Assembly: GCF_001657475.1 (NCBI RefSeq)
Contig: NZ_LXEY01000017.1
Span: forward strand, 62,001 to 126,000
From: Enteractinococcus helveticum
GTDB taxonomy: Bacteria > Actinomycetota > Actinomycetes > Actinomycetales > Micrococcaceae
DNA: 64,000 bases
Direction of reading: 5' to 3'
Part shown: positions 17,542 to 27,320 of the stretch, piece by piece
How positions within the stretch are numbered: the first letter of the stretch is position 1
How the letters are laid out: every line of letters starts with the position of its first letter
The notes under the pieces: model-generated
Seen by the model: the letters and a program-made list of their open reading frames with translations, nothing else
Databases searched by the model: none
Told to the model about the DNA's origin: nothing
Made by a program: the position numbers and the translations under genes

Positions 17542-17677
17542 GATCAAGGCATTTTGTACAACCGACCCGCTCGTGAGAAAATCCCACCAAATATTCTCAC
17601 TAGTGGGCCGTTCTACGAAACCGTCATATGGTTTCGCATCGACACCGAGTGTTCACCTATGCGGTAGATTGGTTCTA

Positions 17678-17768
17678 TCGACAGGGGAGCAGCTGAGATT
17701 TTGCTGCTGAGAGTGCACCAGCAGACCCTCGAACCTGATTCCAGCTCATACTGGCGGAGGAAGTCGTA
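17678..17768 (+). ncRNA. TPP (thiamine pyrophosphate) riboswitch
   Basis: The conserved THI-element order is visible: AGGGGAGC, a variable stem with GCTGAGA, a second hairpin (GCTGCTG/CACCAGCAG), then GACCCTCGAACCTGATT and finally CATACTGGCGGAGGAAG. These are the diagnostic TPP-aptamer boxes. It lies about 44 bases ahead of thiB, so TPP should repress uptake of thiamine precursors when vitamin is sufficient. The remaining 136-base gap upstream contains a weak CCCAC/GTGGG hairpin and otherwise no gene. Confidence 0.95.
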
Positions 17769-17811
17769 ACTCTCCACGCATTGCGTGCCCTCCTAACGAC
17801 AGGAGGAACAC

Positions 17812-18840
17812 ATGAAAAAATCACTACCCTTAGTTGTCATTGCCGCGCTCGGATTCACCGGGTGCTCGGTGGCTGATCAAGCGCAAAATACCGACGACGA
17901 CGCCGCTGCCGGCTCAGTCACCATCATGACCCACGACTCGTTCAACGTCGACGAAGAACTCGTGGCCGCCTTCGAAGAAGAATCCGGCTACACGGTGACC
18001 ACCACCTCCCCCGGTGATGCCGGAGCCGTGCTGAACCAGCTGATCCTGCAAAAGGACAACCCAACCGTTGACGGCGTCTACGGGATCGATAACTACTCGG
18101 CCGAAACCCTGCTGGGCGAAGACATGCTCACCCCCCACGACGCCGAACTGGGCTCAGCAGAACGCTTCGCCCTGGAATCCGACGGCAACCTGGCACCCAT
18201 CGACCACGGCCAAGTCTGCGTGAACATCGACAACGAATGGTTCGAGGCTGAAGATCTCACCCCGCCCGAAACCCTGGAAGACCTCACGGATCCGGCCTAT
18301 GAGGGCCTGTTTGTGACCACGGACCCCACAACGTCGTCCCCGGGACTCGCGTTTCTGGTGGCCACGATCGCCGGTACCGATGACTGGCAGGCCTACTGGC
18401 AAGACCTGTTAGATAACGGGGCAAAAGTTGCCGGTGGTTGGTCGGATGCCTACTACTCGGACTTCACCTCAACCGGTGACGGCGACTACCCGCTGGTGTT
18501 GAGCTACTCGTCCTCCCCGTCCGCCGAAGAAGGCCGCACCTCCTCGATTCTGGGCACCTGCACCGAACAGGTCGAATACGCCGGCGTGCTAGCCGAAGCC
18601 GCCAACCCCGACGGCGCTAAAGCGTTCATCGAATTCCTGCTCTCCCAAGACTTCCAGGAAACCCTGCCAGAAGAAATGTACATGTACCCGGTCCTTGAAG
18701 AAGCAGCCCTACCTGAAGAGTGGAGCCAGTACGCCGAATTGTCGCCAGACCCGATCACCGCAGACCTGACCGAGGTCACCGAAAACCGTGACGCCTGGTT
18801 GAACGACTGGACCGAACTGACCGAAAACCACGCCGGCTAA
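17812..18840 (+). CDS. thiB: Thiamine ABC transporter substrate-binding lipoprotein
   Basis: A 342-residue periplasmic-type binding protein. The signal peptide ends in a lipobox (FTGC, Cys at residue 20), so it is membrane-tethered. SVTIMTHDSFNVDEELVAAFEEESGYTV begins the mature fold, with TVDGVYGIDN, PIDHGQVCVNID and the long PEEMYMYPV region typical of ThiB/TbpA. The ribosome site AGGAGG is optimal. It follows the TPP riboswitch and is three bases upstream of thiP, giving the usual thiBPQ order. It binds thiamine or its phosphates at the cell surface. Confidence 0.93.
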   Translation: MKKSLPLVVIAALGFTGCSVADQAQNTDDDAAAGSVTIMTHDSFNVDEELVAAFEEESGYTVTTTSPGDAGAVLNQLILQKDNPTVDGVYGIDNYSAETLLGEDMLTPHDAELGSAERFALESDGNLAPIDHGQVCVNIDNEWFEAEDLTPPETLEDLTDPAYEGLFVTTDPTTSSPGLAFLVATIAGTDDWQAYWQDLLDNGAKVAGGWSDAYYSDFTSTGDGDYPLVLSYSSSPSAEEGRTSSILGTCTEQVEYAGVLAEAANPDGAKAFIEFLLSQDFQETLPEEMYMYPVLEEAALPEEWSQYAELSPDPITADLTEVTENRDAWLNDWTELTENHAG

Positions 18841-18843
18841 TCT

Positions 18844-20490
18844 ATGCGCGCACGCCTCGGGTGGGGTGCCGCCATCGCGGTGATCCTCACCTTCCTCACC
18901 ATCTTCTTCGCCTGGCCCGTCGGCGCGATGCTCATTCGCGGTATCACCAACGACGCCGGCGCGCTCGACTTCAGCGCCTTCGGTGAGGTCCTCACAACGT
19001 CGCGCACCTGGGCCATCATCGGCCACACGCTGGTGATGGCCCTGGGCGGCACGCTCGGCTCCGTGGCCTTCGGGGTCCCGGCCGCCTATATCCTGTATCG
19101 CACCGAATTCCCCGGGCGCACCGTCTTGCGCTCGATCACCCTGGTGCCGTTCGTGTTGCCCACCGTGGTCGTCGGTGTTGCATTCCGCGCGGTCTTTGGC
19201 ACCAACGGGCCACTGGGCTTCCTCGGCCTGGACCAGACGACGTGGGCCGTGATCGCCGCGATGGTGTTTTTCAACATCAGCCTCATCGCCCGCCAAGTCG
19301 GTGGCCTGTGGCAAATGCTGGACCCGCGTACCGGGCAAGCCGCCCGCAGCCTGGGCGCCTCGGCACCACGCGCATTTTTTACCATCACCCTGCCAGCCAT
19401 CACCCCGGCCATCGGCGCCTCGGCCGGGCTGGTCTTCCTATATTGTTCCACTGCCTACTCGCTGGTGCGCACCCTGGGCACCCCCGGCGTCGGCACGCTA
19501 GAAACCGAGGTCTTCCGCCAGACCCAAACCTTCCTGGACCTGCGCACCGCCGCCGTGTTCTCCGCGCTGCAAGTGGTGTTCGTGCTGACGTCGGTGTGGA
19601 TGACCCAGCGCCTATCCCACCGCACCACCACCGCCCTGCGCCTACAACAACCCGTGCGCCAGCCCCTGGCCCGCACCGACTGGTTCCCGCTGGCCGTGAC
19701 GCTGTTCGCCGTCGTCGTCATTATTTTGCTGCCCATGCTCACGCTGGTTGAACGTTCACTGGCCACCGACACCGGCTACAGCCTGCACTACTACCACCTG
19801 CTGATTACCTCACCGGGCAGCGGATTCGCCGGCGGAGCCACCGCCGCCCAAGCGCTGGAACACTCCCTGAAAATCGCCCTGGACGCGACCATCATCTGCA
19901 TGGTCATGGCCATACTCACCGCCCTGGTGATCACCCGGCATGTGCGTTCGCGCGCCCTAGCTCGCGCCCAACAGGCGCTGGACACGTTCATTATGATGCC
20001 CATGGGCGTCTCCTCGGTCACCATCGGCTTCGGGTTTCTGGTGTCCATCCACGCGTTCAACCCCGCCCTGGGCCAATCCGGTGTGCTCGTGCCACTGGCC
20101 CAAGCCGTGGTCGCACTGCCGCTCGTGGTGCGCAGCCTGATCCCCATACTCGCCGCCGTCGACCCCCGCCAACGCCACGCCGCCGCCGTGCTGGGCGCCT
20201 CACCAACGCGCATTCTAGCCACCATCGACGGACCGTACCTGCTTCGAGCCATCGGCCTGGCCGCCGGGCTGAGCTTCTCCGTTTCGCTGGGCGAATTCGG
20301 CGCCACCAGCTTCTTGGCATCCCCCGAATACCAAACCCTGCCCGTATACATCGTGCGGCTACTATCCCGCCCCGGCGCCGACAACTTCGGTATGGCCCTG
20401 GCCGCCGCCGTCGTGCTAGGTATCGTCGCCTCGATCGCGTTAATCCTGGGCGAACGCATCCGCCCGCGCACCCTTGGGAGCACCTCATGA
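18844..20490 (+). CDS. thiP: Thiamine ABC transporter permease
   Basis: A 548-residue fused-type permease with twelve or so hydrophobic segments in two homologous halves. Each half has an EAA-type cytoplasmic loop: AARSLGASAPRAFFTITLPAITPAI in the first and HAAAVLGASPTRILATIDGPYLLRAI in the second. This duplicated arrangement matches ThiP. It starts three bases after thiB and overlaps thiQ by four bases (ATGA), so synthesis of permease and ATPase is probably coupled. Codon use is more G+C-rich here than in thiQ. Confidence 0.93.
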   Translation: MRARLGWGAAIAVILTFLTIFFAWPVGAMLIRGITNDAGALDFSAFGEVLTTSRTWAIIGHTLVMALGGTLGSVAFGVPAAYILYRTEFPGRTVLRSITLVPFVLPTVVVGVAFRAVFGTNGPLGFLGLDQTTWAVIAAMVFFNISLIARQVGGLWQMLDPRTGQAARSLGASAPRAFFTITLPAITPAIGASAGLVFLYCSTAYSLVRTLGTPGVGTLETEVFRQTQTFLDLRTAAVFSALQVVFVLTSVWMTQRLSHRTTTALRLQQPVRQPLARTDWFPLAVTLFAVVVIILLPMLTLVERSLATDTGYSLHYYHLLITSPGSGFAGGATAAQALEHSLKIALDATIICMVMAILTALVITRHVRSRALARAQQALDTFIMMPMGVSSVTIGFGFLVSIHAFNPALGQSGVLVPLAQAVVALPLVVRSLIPILAAVDPRQRHAAAVLGASPTRILATIDGPYLLRAIGLAAGLSFSVSLGEFGATSFLASPEYQTLPVYIVRLLSRPGADNFGMALAAAVVLGIVASIALILGERIRPRTLGSTS

Positions 20491-21362
20491 CCGCCATTAA
20501 CATCACCAACCTGCACGTCGACTATGACGACGGCAGCCCAAACTATCGCGGAGAGCCCGTACTCACCGGCGCGAACCTGACCGTTGACGACGGCGAAATA
20601 CTGGCCGTACTGGGGGCATCTGGTTCTGGAAAGTCCACTCTGTTGCGCACGATTGCCGGCCTACAGCAACCCGGCTCCGGACGGATCGAAGTCGCTTCAG
20701 TCACCACTGACGACGACGGCGAGCATCTGCCACCGCACCGTCGCAACTGCACCATGGTCTTTCAGGACGCCCAACTGTTCCCGCACCGCACCGTGGCCGG
20801 CAACGTGGCATATGGCCTGGAAGCCGCCAAAGTCCCGAAGGTTCAACGTCGTCGTCGCGTTGCCGAAGTACTCGAGATGGTCGACATTGCTGAACTGGCC
20901 GACCGTGCGATTACTGAGCTGTCGGGTGGGCAAGCACAGCGTGTTGCGCTGGCCCGGTGTTTAGTCATCCGCCCGGCGGTCATTTTATTCGATGAGCCGC
21001 TGTCTGCCCTTGACCGGGGCTTGCGTCAGCGACTTGCCGTGGAGATTCGCCAGCTGTTGAAACAAACCGGCACCTCGGCCATCTATGTCACCCATGATCC
21101 AGCTGAAGCTACGACTGTAGCCGACCGGCTCGCAGTGGTAGAACATGGCAAAATCATAGACCTCGGGCCGGTTGCGACACTAGATATCTCGAAGCTGTCG
21201 GACTCGGTAGCCAGTCTGCTCGGCGGGCTAGGTGAAGTCACAGGTGTGATTACTGCGGTCTCGGATGAATCCACCACCGTAGAAGTCGTGGAAAACATTG
21301 TTGTGTTGCCCGGACGCCAGGGCGGTCTTGGTGACACCATCACCGTGAATCTCAGCCGCTAA
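20487..21362 (+). CDS. thiQ: Thiamine ABC transporter ATP-binding protein
   Basis: A 291-residue ABC ATPase. The Walker A is GASGSGKST, the Q-loop is TMVFQDAQLFPH, the signature is LSGGQAQRVALARCL, the Walker B is AVILFDEPLSALD and the switch His is in IYVTHDPAEA. A C-terminal extension of about 60 residues looks like a short regulatory beta domain. It completes the thiBPQ uptake system driven by the TPP riboswitch. The call as thiQ rests on operon position; the ATPase itself is generic. Confidence 0.93.
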   Translation: MTAINITNLHVDYDDGSPNYRGEPVLTGANLTVDDGEILAVLGASGSGKSTLLRTIAGLQQPGSGRIEVASVTTDDDGEHLPPHRRNCTMVFQDAQLFPHRTVAGNVAYGLEAAKVPKVQRRRRVAEVLEMVDIAELADRAITELSGGQAQRVALARCLVIRPAVILFDEPLSALDRGLRQRLAVEIRQLLKQTGTSAIYVTHDPAEATTVADRLAVVEHGKIIDLGPVATLDISKLSDSVASLLGGLGEVTGVITAVSDESTTVEVVENIVVLPGRQGGLGDTITVNLSR

Positions 21363-21363
21363 C

Positions 21364-21408
21364 TTCCCATTGTGGGCGCCCCTTTCAAGGGGCTCATTGG
21401 CATGGGAA
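21364..21408 (+). terminator. Possible terminator hairpin after thiBPQ
   Basis: A two-part stem-loop starts two bases after the thiQ stop: outer TTCCCAT/ATGGGAA and inner GCCCCTT/AAGGGGC. On the plus strand it is followed by AAAAC rather than a U-tract, so intrinsic termination is doubtful, but position favours a transcript end. Confidence 0.4.
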
Positions 21409-21426
21409 AAAACAATAATTCGATGG

Positions 21427-21516
21427 CTTGTGGACACTTTGCGTGTACCGGCGCGATTCGCAACCGTGTCGCGCTGATTGTGGATAACTGAGATGAGACT
21501 ATTCGGATATCCACAA
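21427..21516. promoter_or_regulatory. Cluster of DnaA-box-like sequences
   Basis: Within 90 bases there is one perfect DnaA box (TGTGGATAA, 21479-21487), one at eight of nine (ATATCCACA, 21507-21515, opposite orientation) and a weaker TGTGGACAC (21429-21437). An A+T-rich segment follows (about 21540-21605). No replication gene is nearby, so a DnaA-titrating or regulatory site is more likely than an origin. Confidence 0.35.
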
Positions 21517-21604
21517 TATAACCAAGAAGCATGTCGATTACCACAAGAAGTGCTATAGAGCGACGTTAGCTTATTTAAAGTGTTAAACAATTACTATAAA
21601 ACCA

Positions 21605-21633
21605 TTGCTTAGGTACAGCAGCGCGGGTACAAT
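21605..21633 (+). promoter_or_regulatory. Sigma-70-type promoter of the HNH gene
   Basis: TTGCTT (21605-21610) and TACAAT (21628-21633) are separated by exactly 17 bases. Transcription would start near 21640, leaving an untranslated leader of about 85 bases before the DUF222/HNH gene. Confidence 0.6.
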
Positions 21634-21726
21634 AGAGCTATTAGTCATTCATTCTTTCCCACTCATGATTTTTCACTCGAGGTTCACTGCACCCATTTCC
21701 CGTTTTGCTGCTGAGAGGACACGGTC

Positions 21727-23841
21727 ATGGTCGCCACCAATGCACTCCCGGATATCGGTGTTGCGGTGCCCATGCCCCATGATCTCAATCTCGAAGCGGT
21801 CAAGGAGCTCAGTCCTGGACAACTGGCGTATCTGTACTTGGTGGTTGGTACCGAAATGTCCCAGCGGATGGCCAACCCTGCCACCGAGTTCGCGCAATTT
21901 ACCAGGGTGTCGGGTGCCGATTGGTCTGGGCATCAACCGCAGGTTCACGACCCGGAGTCTTCCGCCGCGGCAGCCTCGCCCCACGATGCCGGCGAGGATG
22001 ATCCCACACACGCGGATGGCACACCAGTCATTCCCCCGCGTCCACTGCCAACACCACCGGAATGTCGCTATGACACCGTGCCGATGATTGCCGACATGCT
22101 GCGACGGGTGCAGCACCTGCAGGAAGCTTCGATGACCGGCTTTGCTCGACATCTGCAACCGATGTTCCAGGCTCAACCGGAATACTTCGGCACGCCAGAA
22201 GGCGTGCAAGCATTCCGGGATAGCACGGCCTATTTCAAAGACGTCTTCCGGTTCTCTGGGCAGACGACCAAGAAGATTCACGATCGACTACCCTATGTCA
22301 CCTGGAATCCAGGACAAGACCCCACTCTGGGCATGAATCAACCCAAGCTGTCCAAATTGGCCGTCGCGTTCACCGAAGGAACCATTCCTGCCGAGAATCT
22401 GGATCGGATCGTGTGGTTAGACAAAGATCTCACCAAGCACGTGCACAAGACCACGGCTACCGCCGAGCAGAAAGACGCGGTCTTACAAAAATTCCAACCA
22501 ACGCTCATCGAGGCAGCCCAAGCCTCCAACCCGGATGCATTCAACGCCGCCAGACGCCGGTGGGCCGACAAGATCGCCCACGCACTGGATGCCGATGGGC
22601 CACCCATTGCCCAAACGCTACGGAAGCAAGCCGATAATGTCATCCGGGATCAGGCCTACGCGGACGGGTCGGGCAAAATCTGGATCCATGCCACCCCGGA
22701 GATCTTTGCCGAGTACAAGAATTTCGTAGTCAATCAACTTAACAAGAGTGGCGCCCCAGTCAAAACGGATGAGAAACTCACCGAATGGCTCTACAGCCCT
22801 GCTGAAGAGAAGTCCGATGAGCAGGAAGCAACGTCCAGCATGGCTCCCACAGATTCCGAAGACATCAGAAACACCGACACTCCCGTCAACGATGACTCGA
22901 TGAGCGCGGCCGCCTTGGCTGCAAACCGAGACACCAGCGACCAGTCGACAACGGATTCGGGGCACGCCGGACTGTTTGATGATTTCGAAGCCGATCATCC
23001 CCTGGCCACGGCCACGTTAGAGGATCTTAGTATTGATCGCGATCCCGACGCACTCGTCGCCGAAGATGACCAAGGGAACCCGGTTACTCAAGAGACCCTA
23101 GATGATATTGAAACGTTGAACCCGGGACAGCTCGTCAGCGCGATACTCATCGGCGCAATGAAAGCAATTTTCAGTATGGCTCCCGATGAACTCCAAGTCA
23201 AACGCTCCCACGGGGCAGATGCCACCCTGGTGGTGGTCCAAGATATTGAAACCGCCTATCAAACCCTGGGCATTGACGCGATCCCGCCCGAAGCCCAACG
23301 ACCCCGCGGCCCCGACGGGATCGTGCCCACCATCCTGCAACGCCCCAACCCCAAGGACCCCAACACATTATGTAACAACCCGGATCACCTTCTCGGGGTC
23401 AGCCCACCCCCATGGACCGGGTATATCTCCGAGGCCATAAATGTGGGGGCCTTGCATCCGGTGGATGCCGAAAAACTGGCCTGTGATTGTCAGATCGTGG
23501 GCCAAATCTGGAACCAGCACCACAGTGTGCTCAACCAACGCCGCGCCTACCGCTCCTTCACCCGCGACCAACGCCGCGCCATCCTGGCCCGAGACCGCGG
23601 CTGCCAAGCCCCCGGCTGTACGATCATCGCCGCCTGGTGCCAAATCCACCATCTGAAAGCCTGGGCACACGGCGGCGCCACCGATATCGACAACGCCACC
23701 ACCCTGTGCGCCTTCCACCACGCCGCGGTGCACAACGGCAAATGGACCATCCACACCATCAACAGCACCCACTTCTTCCAACCCGCACCCTGGTTAGACC
23801 CCACCCAACCACTGCTACGCAACATGTACTGGGCGATATAA
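21727..23841 (+). CDS. DUF222 and HNH endonuclease domain protein
   Basis: A 704-residue protein of the actinobacterial '13E12 repeat' type. The N-terminal two-thirds carries DUF222-like helical sequence interrupted by a long acidic, Ser/Thr-rich low-complexity region (about residues 360-430). The C-terminal HNH nuclease is clear: RDRGCQAPGC, then CQIHHLKAWAHGGATDIDNATTLCAFHHAAVHNGKW, with the paired Cys, His-His and final His of the metal site. At 704 residues it is longer than most (400-550). The biological role of this multicopy family is not settled. It has its own promoter and converges with the SNF2 helicase. Confidence 0.88.
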   Translation: MVATNALPDIGVAVPMPHDLNLEAVKELSPGQLAYLYLVVGTEMSQRMANPATEFAQFTRVSGADWSGHQPQVHDPESSAAAASPHDAGEDDPTHADGTPVIPPRPLPTPPECRYDTVPMIADMLRRVQHLQEASMTGFARHLQPMFQAQPEYFGTPEGVQAFRDSTAYFKDVFRFSGQTTKKIHDRLPYVTWNPGQDPTLGMNQPKLSKLAVAFTEGTIPAENLDRIVWLDKDLTKHVHKTTATAEQKDAVLQKFQPTLIEAAQASNPDAFNAARRRWADKIAHALDADGPPIAQTLRKQADNVIRDQAYADGSGKIWIHATPEIFAEYKNFVVNQLNKSGAPVKTDEKLTEWLYSPAEEKSDEQEATSSMAPTDSEDIRNTDTPVNDDSMSAAALAANRDTSDQSTTDSGHAGLFDDFEADHPLATATLEDLSIDRDPDALVAEDDQGNPVTQETLDDIETLNPGQLVSAILIGAMKAIFSMAPDELQVKRSHGADATLVVVQDIETAYQTLGIDAIPPEAQRPRGPDGIVPTILQRPNPKDPNTLCNNPDHLLGVSPPPWTGYISEAINVGALHPVDAEKLACDCQIVGQIWNQHHSVLNQRRAYRSFTRDQRRAILARDRGCQAPGCTIIAAWCQIHHLKAWAHGGATDIDNATTLCAFHHAAVHNGKWTIHTINSTHFFQPAPWLDPTQPLLRNMYWAI

Positions 23842-23876
23842 CCTGAGCTCGGTGAGCGTCAGCAGGTGACGTGGAA

Positions 23877-26800
23877 CTACTCGCTAGTCCCCTGGACAAC
23901 ATCTTCTTGCATATCTGCAAGATCGACTGGACTATCGTCAAACAGAGCACGAATGTCGTCGGCGGTCACACTGGAAGCAAATGCCGTATCGTCTTCCGTA
24001 AGCGCGGCAAACATTTCAACCTTTTGCTGCTGGAGCGCAAGAACCTTTTCTTCGATCGAGCCCTTCGATACCATGCGGTACACCATGACGTTCTTTTCTT
24101 GACCGATACGGTGTGCACGGTCAACAGCCTGAGCTTCCACGGCAGGGTTCCACCACGGATCCAACAGGAATACATAATCAGCTTCGGTCAGTGTCAGGCC
24201 GAAACCACCAGCACGAAGTGAAATCAAGAACACAGGTGCTTCACCGGAGCGGAACTCTTCGACCACCGCTGCACGGTCACGAGTCGAACCATCAAGGTAT
24301 GCGTAGTCGATCTCGCGCTCATCGAGTTGTTGTCCCAGGCGTGCCAGGAACGACGTGAACTGCGAGAAGATCAAGACTCGGTGGCCCTCTGGCAGAATCT
24401 CGGACAACCGCGACATCAATTCATTGAGTTTCGAGGACGGCACATGGGCGTGCTCTTCATCCACAATGGCCGGGTCCAGCGCCAACATCCGCATCAACGT
24501 CAGCGAACGGAAAATCGACATCCGGTTCGAATCCATATCCGCAACCAGATTCAACACGCTCTTGCGCTCGCGCTGCAGGATCTGTTGGTAGAGCTTCTCG
24601 TGCTCTGGTTCCATTGGAACACGAAGCACCATCTCTTGCTTATCGGGCAGCTCAGCAGCCACCGATTCTTTGGTACGACGCAGCATAAACGGCCGGATCT
24701 TCGTGCGCAGTTTGGTCATTGCTTCGCGGGAGCGGGTCTGCTGTTGGACGCGTTCTTCGACGTCGTTATCTGTCGATGGTTCCGTGCGCGCCACACGTTG
24801 GCCGGCTTCAATCGGGCGTAAGTAGTCATCCCGGAACTTAGCGAACCGCGGCAGCATGCCGGGCACAACCAACCGGAAGATTGACCACAGATCCGACAGC
24901 GTGTTTTCCATCGGAGTACCGGTAATGGCCAGTTTGAAACCGGCCTTGAAATTGCGAATAGCCCGGTGGGCTTTGGTCTGGTGATTCTTGACGAACTGAG
25001 CTTCATCGAGGATCAGTCCCGCCCACTGTTCTTCTGCCAGGAAGTCCTCGTCCAGGCGAGCAATCGCATAGGAGGTGACCACAATATCTGCGCGATCCCG
25101 GATCGAACCAATCGATTCATTACGACGAAGGTTCGATACATCCACCACTGCGACACTCAGATCTGGGGCGAATCGTTCGACTTCATCACGCCAGACCGTC
25201 AACACCGACGACGGCGCAATCACCAGAAACGGATGTTTTTCACCCAGCGCTTTGGCACGAGCGATCATCGCAATGGTTTGCAGGGTCTTCCCCAACCCCA
25301 TGTCGTCGGCGAGAATCCCACCCAGACCTAGGTCGTATAGGTAGGACAACCACTCGTAGCCCTCGTGCTGGTAGTCACGCAACTCTGCGTGCAGCGCTGC
25401 AGGTTTCTGCAGTGCCGGGATGTCTTTGGCGTCCCGGAGAACAGCAAGCGCTTTTTGCCATGCAACGATCGTTGGGTCCGCGGTGAATGCGTCGGCAACT
25501 TCTTCGGCGTCTTCCAACAGGGTGGCGTTGAACCGAGAAATCGATGGGTTATCGGCTGCGAAATCATCCAGGGCGGCTGCTTCTTCTAGCAGCTTGCGCA
25601 GTGGTTGAAACGCTGAGTGCTGCAGTGAGAAGTAGGTGCCGTCGGATAACAGCAGGCTGTCCTGATTCCGCACCAGCGCAATGAACAGCTGTCGGAATGG
25701 GATGGTGCGTTCTTCAATGGTGACCTGGAAGCCCAGATCAAACCAGTCGTTCTTCTCCGAAGGGGTCGCGTTAATGGCGATGTGGGGTTCGCCGGTGAGC
25801 CGGGTGTAGACCGGGCGGTCTTCGGTTTCTACGATCCGCACGTGTTCGTGCTGCTGTAAGTCCGGCAACGCTTCGTCCACGAAACGGGCAGCGGCGGCAC
25901 CGATCAACGTCGTCTTTCCGGGGACGGCGGTGAGTTCCACGTGGTCTTCGACTTCTTGCAGCACCTGGTGGCGGTGTTCGGTTTGATCTTCGGTGCCCAG
26001 GTAATCCCATTGCGCGGAAATACGCACGTGGTCTTGGCGTTCGCCTTGGTGGGTGGCCTGGTAATACTCCAGGGTCAGTTCAAGCGTGGAGGGTGGAATA
26101 TCCGGTAGCTCGACCGACTGGTCATGGCTGGCCAGTGGGATGACGCCGGCCAGTATTGGGTAGATGTTGTCGAAGAACTCTTCGGTGTCGTCGGCGGGGA
26201 TGATCATCGGATCGGGTGATTCGATGAGATCCATGACGGTCCGGGTCAGCGGTTGTTTCAGCGGGATAACGTTGATGTCTGCGGTGGCTGATTCCGGATA
26301 GTAGTCAATCGTGTAGAGGCCAATGGCCCCGAGCGTGCCGGATGGTTCGAGCGCTTCGGAGGGCAGCTGCGCTTGGATGTTCAGGGCAATGTCGTCGTCG
26401 GCGGTTTCTGCGGCGTCGAAAATAATCCGCGCGGCTTCGGTGATGGTGACCCGGTTGATAATTTTTTGCAGCGGGACCAACGGGATGCCGGCGTTATCAA
26501 TTTTGGCCAGCACATCCCACATCTGCGGCATGTTAATGGTGGCCAAGGTGATGACGTCGGTGGAGCCCAGCGAGGATACCGACGTGGTGTAGAGCTGGTT
26601 GAGCTCGTGCAGCGCGTCGTGTTGTTCGGGCAGGAATTGGAACTCGCCGTGTGCTGACTGGTGGAACGGCAGATCAAACAGCGTCCAGTTCATATTGCCC
26701 TTGATCCAGCCGCCGCGAGCACCGATGCGCAACGGACGCAGGCGCACGGTCAGATCGTTTTGGTGCTCAAGGTCATCGGGTGTGGCTTCGCGCCAAGTAA

Positions 26801-27320
26801 ACCGGGTGCGATACCCCGAAGGCTCGGTGTGGAGCGCATCGATTTCAACGCCCAGGGCGACGTCGGTGAACTCTTGATTCGAGTCAATCGTGGGCAGCAG
26901 TTCGTTGACGACTTGGCGCCATGGCAGCCCGGGCACACCGTGTTCGGGCTCTTCGGGCTCGCGCGAGCCCTCAAGGTCGGCAGCGGTCAGCACTGCGGAA
27001 TCAGCGACCGCGCGCTGATTCGATTCAAAAATCAGGGCGGCACCGTGTTTGCAGTCGACGCCCACCGGGCAGCTGCAGGTGGCGTAGTCGATATCCCAAA
27101 TGGACACCCCGCCCAAGGTGCGGTCGGTTTTGCGCAGGGTGACAGCGGCCCGGTAGATCTTGTCTTCGGACCCTTTGACCCGACCGACCAGCCGGCCGGT
27201 GTCATCGTTGAATTTGAGCGTCATCACCCGATCGTCGGCCGCGTATTTGCGGCCGCGCTGGGTCATGGTGTCGCCGAATGCGGCGGCGAGAGCTTGGATG
27301 TCAACGAATGGGTAACTCAC
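23877..27320 (-). CDS. SWIM zinc-finger SNF2-family helicase
   Basis: A 1,147-residue ATPase. Near residue 80 a SWIM finger reads CSCPVGVDCKH. A long middle region of bacterial-SNF2 type follows. The ATPase core starts about residue 660: DDMGLGKTLQTIAMI (motif I), LDEAQFVKN (motif II, DEAQ), ITGTPMEN (motif III), then the helicase C half with LIFSQFTSFL, YLDGST and LRAGGFGLTLTEADYVFLLDPWWNPAVEAQAVDRAHRIGQ (motifs V and VI). It probably remodels protein-DNA or RNA-polymerase complexes. The start is a GTG whose codon overlaps the mvaS stop (GTGA), making it the last gene of the mevalonate operon, an unexpected partner. Confidence 0.93.
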   Translation of the reverse strand: MSYPFVDIQALAAAFGDTMTQRGRKYAADDRVMTLKFNDDTGRLVGRVKGSEDKIYRAAVTLRKTDRTLGGVSIWDIDYATCSCPVGVDCKHGAALIFESNQRAVADSAVLTAADLEGSREPEEPEHGVPGLPWRQVVNELLPTIDSNQEFTDVALGVEIDALHTEPSGYRTRFTWREATPDDLEHQNDLTVRLRPLRIGARGGWIKGNMNWTLFDLPFHQSAHGEFQFLPEQHDALHELNQLYTTSVSSLGSTDVITLATINMPQMWDVLAKIDNAGIPLVPLQKIINRVTITEAARIIFDAAETADDDIALNIQAQLPSEALEPSGTLGAIGLYTIDYYPESATADINVIPLKQPLTRTVMDLIESPDPMIIPADDTEEFFDNIYPILAGVIPLASHDQSVELPDIPPSTLELTLEYYQATHQGERQDHVRISAQWDYLGTEDQTEHRHQVLQEVEDHVELTAVPGKTTLIGAAAARFVDEALPDLQQHEHVRIVETEDRPVYTRLTGEPHIAINATPSEKNDWFDLGFQVTIEERTIPFRQLFIALVRNQDSLLLSDGTYFSLQHSAFQPLRKLLEEAAALDDFAADNPSISRFNATLLEDAEEVADAFTADPTIVAWQKALAVLRDAKDIPALQKPAALHAELRDYQHEGYEWLSYLYDLGLGGILADDMGLGKTLQTIAMIARAKALGEKHPFLVIAPSSVLTVWRDEVERFAPDLSVAVVDVSNLRRNESIGSIRDRADIVVTSYAIARLDEDFLAEEQWAGLILDEAQFVKNHQTKAHRAIRNFKAGFKLAITGTPMENTLSDLWSIFRLVVPGMLPRFAKFRDDYLRPIEAGQRVARTEPSTDNDVEERVQQQTRSREAMTKLRTKIRPFMLRRTKESVAAELPDKQEMVLRVPMEPEHEKLYQQILQRERKSVLNLVADMDSNRMSIFRSLTLMRMLALDPAIVDEEHAHVPSSKLNELMSRLSEILPEGHRVLIFSQFTSFLARLGQQLDEREIDYAYLDGSTRDRAAVVEEFRSGEAPVFLISLRAGGFGLTLTEADYVFLLDPWWNPAVEAQAVDRAHRIGQEKNVMVYRMVSKGSIEEKVLALQQQKVEMFAALTEDDTAFASSVTADDIRALFDDSPVDLADMQEDVVQGTSE

